A stretch of 64,000 bases of DNA, taken from positions 1,116,001-1,180,000 of the forward strand of contig NZ_CP191258.1 in the NCBI RefSeq assembly GCF_050410795.1, in the 5' to 3' direction. Both the position numbers and the translations under genes were made by a program. Each line of letters begins with the position of its first letter. Position 1 is the first letter of the stretch. The notes under the pieces are model-generated. The model did not search any database, had not been told where the DNA came from, and was given only the letters and a program-made list of their open reading frames with translations. Shown piece after piece: positions 34,308 through 42,680 of this stretch. This DNA is from Fontivita pretiosa. GTDB lineage: Bacteria; Planctomycetota; Phycisphaerae; Tepidisphaerales; Tepidisphaeraceae.

Positions 34308-35171
34308 CTAACCCTTCTTAATCTCCGCGTCCAGTTGACACGCCAGGCGTTCGTTGGCGGCCTGCTCGTGAGCGCGGTAGGTTGTCAGCCGATCCGACAG
34401 CTCGCGGAAATCGACCTTGTGGGCGTCGAATTCCGGCCCGTCGACGCAGGCGAACTTCATGTCGCCGTTGACCTGCACGCGACATCCGCCGCACATCCCC
34501 GTGCCATCCACCATGATCGGGTTCAGCGACGCGATGGTGCGAATCGCCAGGGGGCGAGTCACCTCCGCCACCGCCCGCATCATCGGCACCGGCCCCGCCG
34601 CCAGCACCAGCCGCACCGGATCGCTCTTTTGATTGGCCTGCTCGATCAGCAGCCGCAAGCGGTCGGTGACGAATCCCCTGAACCCGTAGCTGCCGTCGTC
34701 GGTGCAGGGATAGACGGCGTCGCAGATCTGCGACAGTTCCTGTTCGAGGATGACGTAGGGCCTGCTTCGTCCGCCGATGATCGCCGACACGCGATTGCCC
34801 GCCGCCTTGAGCGCGCCGGCCTGCGGAAAGATCACCGCCGTCCCCACGCCCCCGCCGACGATCACCGCGTGTCCGACGTGCTCGATCTGCGTCGCATGTC
34901 CGAGCGGGCCGCAGATGTCGTGGATCGCGTCGCCCGCCTCCAGCGTGCACATTCGCCGCGTCGTCGCGCCGACGGCCTGGACGATCAGGTCGATGGTTCC
35001 GGCGGCCTTGTCGCTGCGTGCGATCGTCAGCGGGATGCGTTCTCCCTCAGCCGTGACTCGCAGGATGACGAACTGCCCCGGCCCGCAGTGCCGCACCACG
35101 TGCGGCGCGTGCACCACGAAGCGCTTGATCTGCGGGGCCAGCCAGGCAGCGTTGAGAATCTGATGCGCCAT
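34308..35171 (-). CDS. NfnA-like ferredoxin-NADP reductase subunit (FAD/NAD and 2Fe-2S)
   Basis: A 287-residue flavoprotein: an FAD-binding domain (GPGQFVILRVTAEGERIPLTIA), an NAD-binding domain (AVIVGGGVGTAVIFPQAGAL) and a C-terminal 2Fe-2S motif GMCGGCRVQVNG with a later CVDGPEF. It resembles NfnA of the NADH-dependent ferredoxin:NADP oxidoreductase and the sulfide dehydrogenase subunit. Together with the gene at 32524 it would form a two-subunit electron-bifurcating complex. The start at 35171 (MAHQILNA) matches the family start; two upstream codon choices are less likely. Confidence 0.88.
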   Translation of the reverse strand: MAHQILNAAWLAPQIKRFVVHAPHVVRHCGPGQFVILRVTAEGERIPLTIARSDKAAGTIDLIVQAVGATTRRMCTLEAGDAIHDICGPLGHATQIEHVGHAVIVGGGVGTAVIFPQAGALKAAGNRVSAIIGGRSRPYVILEQELSQICDAVYPCTDDGSYGFRGFVTDRLRLLIEQANQKSDPVRLVLAAGPVPMMRAVAEVTRPLAIRTIASLNPIMVDGTGMCGGCRVQVNGDMKFACVDGPEFDAHKVDFRELSDRLTTYRAHEQAANERLACQLDAEIKKG

Positions 35172-35323
35172 AATCGATTGCGTGCGAGTCAATTCAATGG
35201 ATCAAGATATCCTCTGATCTGGCCGCAGACAATGTTGGTGCCGGCCGCAAGCAAACGGGGCGTGCCGGATGTTCGGCAGTCCCCCGGGACGTTGCAGCCA
35301 ATCCCCGTGAGAAACTGTCTGCT

Positions 35324-36502
35324 TCAGCCGCTGAGCAGCGTGATCCGCACGATCTGTCCCGAGGCCAGGTCGTAGGCGACAAACGTGCCATCGGGGGCGG
35401 AGACGAGTTGGCGGATACGCATGGCGTAGGCAGGGAAGCCGCCGGGGGCTCTCAACTCCTGCCGGCCAATCGCGGTGATGTCCTTGCCGGCCAGCCTGAG
35501 CAACGCGGGATAGGTGGTCCGCGGCAGCCGCCTGGACGGCAGATCGGATGCGTCCGCCTCGATCGGCTCGGAATCGGCGGCGAAGATCAACAGGGGCGCG
35601 GCGTCGTTGCTGGCTTGCGTGTTGGGATCATCCAGCACAAGCGGCGACGACAGTTCCCTAGGCAACCCGATCAGCAGGTTCATCAGCGTTGCCGCGCCGG
35701 TGGAATCGACGCGGAACAGCGCCCCGCCGCTCAAGTCCATCAGCAGCAGGCTGTCGCCCGGCCCGGCACTCAGCACATATCGCTCGCGGGTCAGGTCGAA
35801 CTCCAGCTCGTCGCCGTGCACGCGGTGATGGGTTTGACGAATCTCGACCTGGCCGCGGGGATCGGGCTGCCGCGGACTGAATGAGAGGATGGCCCAGGCG
35901 TCGGTATGCCGAAGCAGCAGGCAGATCGTCGCGGGGTTCGCCCGCCTGTACAGCAGCCTGCCGCGGGCAACGCCGATGGAATCGCCCATGCCGGTGAGCT
36001 GCTTGAGCCGCCGGGTGTCGGCGACGATGTGAATCGACTGGTTTCGCGGAACAAAGTAGCCGATGCAGGCGTGCATGCTGCGTCCCCGGCCGCCGATGAA
36101 GTAAAACCACAGTCCCCCGTCGGGTCCGGCGACCAGGTCCTGGATGTTGCCGCTGCCGCCGGGGCTTTCGCCCAGGGCGGCCAAGATGTTGGCGGAGCTG
36201 AGCTGGGTGGCGCGCGGCGCCACGGTTTCGTTGACGACCACGACCCCGTCGTCGCCCTGGGCAGTCTCCACTGTGTAGTAGATGTTTCCCAACGGATCGA
36301 CGGCCACGTGAACGTCACGACCGGGCGGAAGCTGGGTGATGAGCCTGATGCTGGCGGCGGTGGGCTGTGCAGGCTTATCGTGCGTCGCGGGCTCCGCCTG
36401 CGGCACACGCGAGCGGCGGTCGCACGCCATGCTGGCGAGCATCAGGCAGATCACACCGCAATACAGGATGAACGCGTCGATGAATGGTGCTGATCGGCTC
36501 AC
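35324..36502 (-). CDS. Hypothetical lipoprotein, possible beta-propeller
   Basis: A 392-residue protein with a signal helix and a lipobox-like ASMAC (about 23-27). The mature region has repeating short segments of beta type, for example DVHVAVDPLGNIYYTVET, IQDLVAGPDGGLWFYFIGG and LVSAPDGTFVAYD, spaced as in NHL or SGL-like propellers. No catalytic motif is recognised. It ends a minus-strand set with the pseudopilin and the small membrane protein upstream, only 23-26 bases apart, so one transcript is likely. Confidence 0.7.
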   Translation of the reverse strand: MSRSAPFIDAFILYCGVICLMLASMACDRRSRVPQAEPATHDKPAQPTAASIRLITQLPPGRDVHVAVDPLGNIYYTVETAQGDDGVVVVNETVAPRATQLSSANILAALGESPGGSGNIQDLVAGPDGGLWFYFIGGRGRSMHACIGYFVPRNQSIHIVADTRRLKQLTGMGDSIGVARGRLLYRRANPATICLLLRHTDAWAILSFSPRQPDPRGQVEIRQTHHRVHGDELEFDLTRERYVLSAGPGDSLLLMDLSGGALFRVDSTGAATLMNLLIGLPRELSSPLVLDDPNTQASNDAAPLLIFAADSEPIEADASDLPSRRLPRTTYPALLRLAGKDITAIGRQELRAPGGFPAYAMRIRQLVSAPDGTFVAYDLASGQIVRITLLSG

Positions 36503-36525
36503 GTCAGACGAAACGGTGGGACGAC

Positions 36526-37626
36526 TCAGGGCACGATGAACGGATCGCCGGGCACGCGATACTGTCGTCCGCCAAAATACTTGTCGCGCACGTCCTTGTA
36601 GACCTGCGTGGTGGTTGTGTCCAGTTCCGTGCCCTTGGGGAACCAGAACATCGGGTTGGCGCCTTCCAGGTCTCCCAGCGTCTCCACATGCCCGTCGAAG
36701 AAGCCGGCGTTGAAGCGGAACGTGTCGGCCTTGGCTTTCTGCCGGCGCGGGCCGTGGCGATAGGCGTAGATGCGGGCGTCCACGCGAGCAGACAGGCGTG
36801 GCGTGTTCCCCGGCGCCATGCCACGATCCCAGGAATTGGAAAAGGAAGTCACGGGCCCCTGGTCGGAAAACGCGCCGCCGAGCTGGCTCTGAACGCTGAT
36901 ATCCGCATCAGGCGGATCCTTGGTATTGCTGTAGCGCGCGCCGTCGGCGATGTAGATCTTGCGCGATGCGTCGCCAACCTTGTTGATTTTCACGTTGTAG
37001 CTTGACGGAGGGTTCCATACGTCAAAGGCGACGGTGCGTCCCGATTCCGGTCCGCGACTGCGGTTGGCGTTGCGCTTCAACAGAAAACCCAGGGCCGTGT
37101 TGTAGGAGACCATCGGGCCAACATCGAATGTCGGATCCGATCCGCTGAAGGCCTCGGCCAGCAGATCGTTGGCCGGACAGCGGAACATCTCCAACGCTCT
37201 GAGCTGGTGGAATCGCTGTTTGCGCTGCGTCGGAGACCCGCCCTCCTCGAATCTCAAACCCATGACCCTGGCGATCGGCGAGGCCCAATCGAAGGTCTGG
37301 ACGATGCTCGGGCAATTCTGGTCGATTCCGCTGCGCAGTCTGGCGGTGAGAGGATCGTCATAGACGAACAAGGCGGTTGTCCAGGGGCTTCCGGGAATCG
37401 AGCCGTCATTCTGGGCCGCGTAGATCTGCATCCCCTGAAGTATGCTGCGGAGATTGGCGGTGCAGCTTACCGTCTTGGCGGCTTCGCGCGCCTTGCCCAG
37501 CGCTGGCAGCAGGATGGCGATCAGTAACGCGATGATGCCGATGACCACCAGCAGCTCGACAAGCGTAAAGGCGCAGCGATGCACCGCGCGGATATCAGCT
37601 TGCCCGGGGCGACGCAATTCCTGCAT
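36526..37626 (-). CDS. Prepilin-type pseudopilin-like protein
   Basis: The 366-residue protein starts with a short leader and CAFTLVELLVVIGIIALLIAI, the type II pseudopilin cleavage and membrane helix. The C-terminal FNAGFFDGHVETLGDLE matches the H-X9-DG style ending. The middle has FRCPANDLLAEAFSG and SSYNVKINKVGDASRKIYIAD. It resembles the protein at 15587 in head and tail but not in the middle, as is usual for this phylum. It lies between two likely partners in a tight minus-strand unit. Confidence 0.88.
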   Translation of the reverse strand: MQELRRPGQADIRAVHRCAFTLVELLVVIGIIALLIAILLPALGKAREAAKTVSCTANLRSILQGMQIYAAQNDGSIPGSPWTTALFVYDDPLTARLRSGIDQNCPSIVQTFDWASPIARVMGLRFEEGGSPTQRKQRFHQLRALEMFRCPANDLLAEAFSGSDPTFDVGPMVSYNTALGFLLKRNANRSRGPESGRTVAFDVWNPPSSYNVKINKVGDASRKIYIADGARYSNTKDPPDADISVQSQLGGAFSDQGPVTSFSNSWDRGMAPGNTPRLSARVDARIYAYRHGPRRQKAKADTFRFNAGFFDGHVETLGDLEGANPMFWFPKGTELDTTTTQVYKDVRDKYFGGRQYRVPGDPFIVP

Positions 37627-37652
37627 ACAACCTCCTGATCCGACCGTGGTTC

Positions 37653-38102
37653 TCAGCGTTGCTCCTGCCCGGCGGCCGATTGATATTCCTCGCGCGTAGG
37701 CGGAGGCTTGCGGTCGGGAGCGGGTTCAGGGTTGCGGCCCACCACCAGCCGCCCGCAGTCCGGGCAGAACGTCGGACCCCTCTTGCCCACCCAACTGTTC
37801 AGCAACACCGCCGTCGGCTCGTCCTTTGGCTTGCCGTCTTTGGTCCAGTAGCACAACTCCGCCGGGTAGCCGGTCTGCTGGCCAGAATAAGGCGACCTGA
37901 CCGGGATGCTCAGGCCATCCTTCAGCTCGACGGTGAAGGCCTTGCCAGTCTGGGCGCACACGAAGATGCGCTGGTTGGCCAGACGGGCGGCCTCGGAAGT
38001 GCCGACTTTGCGCCAAAGCATCCAGGTGGCGATCAGCAGCGCCCCTGCCAACAGCAGCGTAACGATGGCTTTCCCAGCCGTTGTGTTCAAAAACTCGCGC
38101 AA
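37653..38102 (-). CDS. Small single-helix membrane protein with CPDCG motif
   Basis: A 149-residue protein with one N-terminal helix (about 10-28, IVTLLLAGALLIATWML). The C-terminal half has FVCAQTGKAF and a FCPDCGRLVV motif, whose cysteines could bind zinc. The function is unknown. It is first in the unit with the pseudopilin and lipoprotein, and it may be an accessory protein of a secretion or pilus system. Confidence 0.7.
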   Translation of the reverse strand: MREFLNTTAGKAIVTLLLAGALLIATWMLWRKVGTSEAARLANQRIFVCAQTGKAFTVELKDGLSIPVRSPYSGQQTGYPAELCYWTKDGKPKDEPTAVLLNSWVGKRGPTFCPDCGRLVVGRNPEPAPDRKPPPTREEYQSAAGQEQR

Positions 38103-38314
38103 TCCGCGGTCCCGTCCCCAACAATGCTTTCTGTTGCACCGAATGATAGTACGATCAGCAACGACGCGTACCGATTAGCGGTTGGTTAAGGTTCCGCTAG
38201 ACTTTGACTTCATGGTGCTGCGCGGCAGAGCCAGCAGCGAACGGGATGTTACCGCGCCGCGGCGGTCCGTGCAAAAGCAGATTCGATCCTGAACAAGAAA
38301 ACGACCTGAACCAA

Positions 38315-39751
38315 ATGAACGCGATTGTGGTGGGCGCGGGGCTGGACGGGCTAAGCGCGGCGGTGCGGCTGGCGGCCGGTGGCGTCCAGGTCCAACTGCT
38401 TTGCCCGGATGAGGCTGTGGGCGCGGAACTTAAGCCCATTGTCCCGGCGCAGGATCATCATGGGCAGAATCAGCGGCTTGACTTTGCTGCCGGCCCGCAG
38501 TGGCTCACACTGCCGTTCGTGCTGCTGGACCTGTTCGCCGCCGCTGGACGTGACGTGCGTGATTATCTGGCCATCAGCCGGCTCGAACCGGTGGCGCGGT
38601 ATCGCTGGCCAGATGGCCGGCGATTCGACCTCAGCAGCGATGACTCGACATTGATCCGCCAGATCGGGCAATTCGCCGGACCTTCGACTGGTGCTCAGGA
38701 CGCCCGGGGATGGCTGGAAGTGCTGGAGCGTGGCCGGCGCGTCTGGCAGGCAGCCGAGCCGCTGTTGACGCGCCCGGCCGAACAGTTCTTGCACGATACC
38801 CGCCATGCCGGGCTGCTGGCCATGACCGGCGCGCTGACGTTGCCGTTTCGCATCGGGCTGCTGGAGCGGTACGAGCGGCTGGTCAACCGCCACGTGCGCC
38901 ATCCCGCACTGCGGCAGGTGCTGCACCACCGCCTGCGCCTGGCCGGCGCCGACCCGCGTCGCGCGCCGGGCATGCTGGCGGTGCTGGTGTGGATCGAACA
39001 CTACTTCGGATGCTGGCAGGTCATCGGGGGCGTGTCTCATCTTGCTCGGCAGCTTGAGCTGCTGGCGCGGCAACTGGACGTGACGATTCACCTTCAGGCG
39101 CCCATCGAGCGGATCATCACCTGCGATACTCGTGGCAGACGCTGCGTCTGCGGCGTCAGCTTGCGCGACCGAACCGAACTTTCTGCCCAGGCCATCATCC
39201 TCGCACAAGGCGCCAGCCAAGCGACTCCGACCGCGCCATCACGCGATCGCGGTTCGCCAGCGATGCTGCTGCGCGTGAACGGGATCTACGATGAGCTGGC
39301 CAACGTGAACTATCTGCTGGCGGCCCAGCGCGAGGTCTGCGTGTACGCTTCGACTTGCGGCGATCCTGCAACCTCGCCGCCCGCATGCCAGAGCCTGCTG
39401 GTGAGCTGGCGCCCCGCCACGTCGCCGCAGGAACTGATTGACGAACTCGAGCACCGCTGGGGACTGACGGACCTGCGTCGGCGAATCGTCATGCAACAGA
39501 CGGCCGCGCTGCATGAAGATCGGGCCATCTGCAATGATCTGAGCTGCTGGCTGAGCAGCCCGCCACGGCGCGATCGCGAAGTTCGTGGCCTGTATCACAG
39601 CGGCGGACAACTTCCGTTCATTTCAGGCCTGGCCGGGGCGGTGCTGAGCGGGGTGCGAATCGCCGAGTGCCTGATGCAGGACCATGCGCAGCGCAACGCC
39701 GGCGCGACGCATCGCTGCGACAATCCTGTGGGTTTGGGGGCGCGGATATGA
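38315..39751 (+). CDS. CrtI-like FAD-dependent oxidoreductase
   Basis: A 478-residue flavoprotein. The N-terminal FAD motif is IVVGAGLDGLSAAVRLAAGG (a GxGxxG variant), the middle has QVIGGVSHLARQLELLARQL, typical of the CrtI/phytoene desaturase or carotenoid isomerase fold, and the C-terminal YHSGGQLPFISGLAGAVLSG matches the family end. It is not a certain carotenoid enzyme; the superfamily includes many amine oxidase-like proteins. The start at 38315 is the first ATG matching the FAD domain. The next gene starts two bases after its stop. Confidence 0.82.
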   Translation: MNAIVVGAGLDGLSAAVRLAAGGVQVQLLCPDEAVGAELKPIVPAQDHHGQNQRLDFAAGPQWLTLPFVLLDLFAAAGRDVRDYLAISRLEPVARYRWPDGRRFDLSSDDSTLIRQIGQFAGPSTGAQDARGWLEVLERGRRVWQAAEPLLTRPAEQFLHDTRHAGLLAMTGALTLPFRIGLLERYERLVNRHVRHPALRQVLHHRLRLAGADPRRAPGMLAVLVWIEHYFGCWQVIGGVSHLARQLELLARQLDVTIHLQAPIERIITCDTRGRRCVCGVSLRDRTELSAQAIILAQGASQATPTAPSRDRGSPAMLLRVNGIYDELANVNYLLAAQREVCVYASTCGDPATSPPACQSLLVSWRPATSPQELIDELEHRWGLTDLRRRIVMQQTAALHEDRAICNDLSCWLSSPPRRDREVRGLYHSGGQLPFISGLAGAVLSGVRIAECLMQDHAQRNAGATHRCDNPVGLGARI

Positions 39752-39752
39752 T

Positions 39753-40982
39753 ATGAATGCAGCTACGATGGCCAAGTCGATGCCAACAACCTGGACCGGC
39801 TACGTTCGCGACGACGGGCGCAAGGGGATTCGCAACGTGGTTCTGGTCATCTATACGGTGGAATGTGCCCAGCACGTGGCGCATGAGATCGCGCGCGATG
39901 AACCCGGGGTTCACGTCATCGGCTTCCCCGGCTGCTATGACAATCAATATGCGGTGCGGCTGATGCTGGCGTTGGCGCGGCACCCGAATGTGGGGGCGGT
40001 GCTGGCTGTGGGGCTGGGCTGCGAATACACCCGGCCCGACAAGATCGCCGAGGTCGTCGCCGCCAGCGGCCGGCCCAGCGACTGGTTCTACATCCAGCAA
40101 TCCGGCGGCACGCGCAGCAGTGTGGATAAGGGCAAGGCGATCGTGCGGGCCATGCGGCAGAAGATCGATCAGCAGACACCGCGAGCGGCGATGACGCTGG
40201 CGGACCTGGTGGTCGGATGCGAGTGCGGCGGATCGGACGGCACCAGCGGGCTGGCGGGAAATCCCGTCGTCGGAGCGTTCTTCGATCGCCTGGTGGATGC
40301 CGGGGGCACGGCGATCTTCGAAGAGATCGTCGAGATGATCGGACTGAAGTCGATCATCCTCGATCGCGCCGCCAACCAGCAGGCCCGCGCGCAGCTCGAT
40401 CATGCGTATGAAAAGGCCGTGCGCTACTGCCAGCAGGTTCGACAGTACAGCGTCTCGCCGGGCAACTTCGCCGGCGGCTTGACCACGATCGAAGAAAAGA
40501 GCATGGGCGCCTTCGCCAAGAGCGGTTCGCGCCCGATCCAGGGTGTGATCAAGGTGGCGCAGTCTCCGCCGCGGCCCGGACTGTGGCTGATGGACAGTGT
40601 TCCCGACGATCACTTCATGCAGTTTGGCTATACCAATCCCAACGACACCGAAGGGATCATGGATCTGATCAGCGGCGGATCGCAGATCGTGCTGTTCGTG
40701 ACCGGTCGCGGCAGCGTCATCGGCTCGCCGATTGCGCCGCTGATCAAAGTCACGGGAAACAGCCAGACTTATCGCCGGATGATCGAGGACATGGATTTCG
40801 ACGCCGGGCGAATCCTCAGCGGCGAGTTGACGATGGATCAGGCCGCCGACGAGCTGCTGGAGCTGGTGGTTCGAGTCGCCAGCGGCCAGCCGAGCAAACC
40901 CGAAGCCCTGGGGCATCGAGAGTATTTCGTGATGTACAAGCATCAGGACACCCCGCCGCTGGAGGTCGGTTGCCGGGCGTGA
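39753..40982 (+). CDS. UxaA-family hydratase large subunit (altronate dehydratase-like)
   Basis: A 409-residue protein of the altronate/galactarate dehydratase superfamily. The conserved pattern GYVRDDGRKGIRNVVLVIYTVEC is followed by GCYDNQ, CEYTRP, VVGCECGGSDGTSGLAGNPVVG and IEEKSMGAFAKSGSRPI. This is the C-terminal catalytic half; the SAF-domain small subunit that pairs with it in two-gene versions is not adjacent. The substrate may be an acid sugar or sulfolactate. It starts directly after the CrtI-like gene and is followed, 237 bases on, by the ketosynthase pair. Confidence 0.85.
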   Translation: MNAATMAKSMPTTWTGYVRDDGRKGIRNVVLVIYTVECAQHVAHEIARDEPGVHVIGFPGCYDNQYAVRLMLALARHPNVGAVLAVGLGCEYTRPDKIAEVVAASGRPSDWFYIQQSGGTRSSVDKGKAIVRAMRQKIDQQTPRAAMTLADLVVGCECGGSDGTSGLAGNPVVGAFFDRLVDAGGTAIFEEIVEMIGLKSIILDRAANQQARAQLDHAYEKAVRYCQQVRQYSVSPGNFAGGLTTIEEKSMGAFAKSGSRPIQGVIKVAQSPPRPGLWLMDSVPDDHFMQFGYTNPNDTEGIMDLISGGSQIVLFVTGRGSVIGSPIAPLIKVTGNSQTYRRMIEDMDFDAGRILSGELTMDQAADELLELVVRVASGQPSKPEALGHREYFVMYKHQDTPPLEVGCRA

Positions 40983-41072
40983 CTTTCAGGCCCGCCAGGC
41001 GAGGTCGGCTCAGGAGGCTGTGACATCGTCTCGACGATCGCTGGCGTCCCGGATTTGCGGCGGCGTTTTCTT

Positions 41073-41104
41073 GTGTGACGGGCATCCCGCCCGTGCCCGG
41101 TGGC
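41073..41104. repeat. Short R1-type palindromic unit
   Basis: TGTGACGGGCATCCCGCCCGTGCC is the short version of the R1 core, in the gap between the UxaA-like gene and the first ketosynthase. No gene is seen in this 237-base gap. Confidence 0.5.
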
Positions 41105-41219
41105 GCGGCGGCTTGCCTGGGGCGAAGCCGGCCGGTAGCTTGTCTGATTTCACGCGTCGGTCGGAGAAGGCCCTCCGCCCACGGTTTGCCGCGCGTGCAT
41201 CGGCTTTGAGATCAAGCGA

Positions 41220-42524
41220 ATGAATCGCGTCGTCATCACAGGTATTGGCGTCATCTCACCCATCGGGATCGGAACCGCCGCGTTCTGGGAGAACCTGCTG
41301 GCCGGCAAGTGCGGCATCGGCAGGATCCGGCAGTTCGATGCCAGTGGTTTCGCCTGCCAGATCGCCGGCGAAGTGCCTGATTACAAAATCGGCGATTACG
41401 TGCCCAAGAGCTACCGCAAGGCCACTAAAGTGATGGCGCGCGACATCGAGCTTGCGGTGGTGGCCGCCGACGATGCCTTCAAGGATGCGGGAATCAAGTC
41501 GCGCGCCCATACCGACACGCCTGATTTTGATCCGAAGCGATTCGGCTGCAACATCGGCGCGGGGCTGATCAGCGCGGAGCTGAACGAGCTGACACAGGCG
41601 ATGGTGACGGCGCGGGCGGACGACAATCCCAACAAGCTCGACCTGCACAAGTGGGGTCGCGACGGCATGAATCAGCTTACGCCCCTGTGGCTGCTGAAGT
41701 ATCTGCCGAACATGCTGGCCTGCCACGTGACGATCGTGCACGGCCTGATGGGCCCGAGCAACACGATCACCTGCCAGGAAGCGTCGAGCCACCTGGCCAT
41801 CGGCGAAGCGTTCCGCACGATTCAGCGAGGCAAGGCGGAGCTGGCGATCTGCGGCGGGGCCGAGAGCCGGATCAATCCGATGGGCCTGATGCGCCAGTGG
41901 CTGCTGAAGCGGCTGAACGAGTCGTGCAATGACGACCCGGCCGGCGCGGTTCGGCCCTTCGATGCTCAGGCCAAAGGCACCGTCTACGGCGAGGGTGGCG
42001 GGCTGTTCATTCTGGAAAGCTACGAGCATGCCCGCAAGCGCGGCGCGAAGATCTACGCCGAGTTGGTCGGCTTCGCCGCTTCGCAGGATACCTACAGCAT
42101 CACCGAACCAGACCCCAACGGACGCAGCTATGGCAAGGCGATTGAGAACGCGATGAAGGACGCGAAGCTGTCGCCGCGCGACGTGGATGTTGTGGTGCCG
42201 CACGGTCTGGGGATTCTCAGCCAGGACCGGGCGGAATTGATGGGACTGCGTCATGCTCTGGGGGCGGAGTTGCAGCGCGTGGCGATGGCGCCGATCAAGG
42301 CGCAGACTGGAAATCTGGGCGCCGGATCGGGAGTGGACGCGGCGGCGGCGGCGCTGTGCGTGTACAGCAGCAAGATCCCCCCGGCGATCAACACACGAAA
42401 GGTGATCGACGGACAGAAGCTCAACGTCAGCGGAACGATGCGGCAAATGCAGGCGAAGGTGGCGGTCAGCGCCGTCTACAGCGTCGGCGGACAGAATGCG
42501 GCGCTGGTGTTTCGCAGAATTTGA
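41220..42524 (+). CDS. Ketosynthase homologue with altered active site, chain-length-factor-like
   Basis: A 434-residue member of the FabF/ketosynthase superfamily. The thiolase fold is clear (MNRVVITGIGVISPIGIG, LAICGGAES, VRPFDAQAKGTVYGEGGG), but active-site positions differ. In SNTITCQEASSHLAIG the cysteine (C185) is two residues off the normal location relative to the conserved glycine, leaving glutamate or glutamine in its place. The first histidine is kept in VPHGLG (H328), and the lysine in PIKAQTGN (K360), but the second histidine is asparagine (N365). Such changes fit a chain-length factor that partners a normal ketosynthase, which is the next gene 156 bases on. Confidence 0.85.
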   Translation: MNRVVITGIGVISPIGIGTAAFWENLLAGKCGIGRIRQFDASGFACQIAGEVPDYKIGDYVPKSYRKATKVMARDIELAVVAADDAFKDAGIKSRAHTDTPDFDPKRFGCNIGAGLISAELNELTQAMVTARADDNPNKLDLHKWGRDGMNQLTPLWLLKYLPNMLACHVTIVHGLMGPSNTITCQEASSHLAIGEAFRTIQRGKAELAICGGAESRINPMGLMRQWLLKRLNESCNDDPAGAVRPFDAQAKGTVYGEGGGLFILESYEHARKRGAKIYAELVGFAASQDTYSITEPDPNGRSYGKAIENAMKDAKLSPRDVDVVVPHGLGILSQDRAELMGLRHALGAELQRVAMAPIKAQTGNLGAGSGVDAAAAALCVYSSKIPPAINTRKVIDGQKLNVSGTMRQMQAKVAVSAVYSVGGQNAALVFRRI

Positions 42525-42680
42525 ACTGTACGCATTGACCCATACCGGTCATGCCGGAAGGATCTCCCTCGCCCATCGCAACAGGGCGTCGCACCGCACG
42601 GCGACACAGAGGTGTCTGACTCGCCTGGAAAGGCGGAATTCGAGGCTTGATCGGCCGCTGAGCCGGAAACGAAAAAGACC

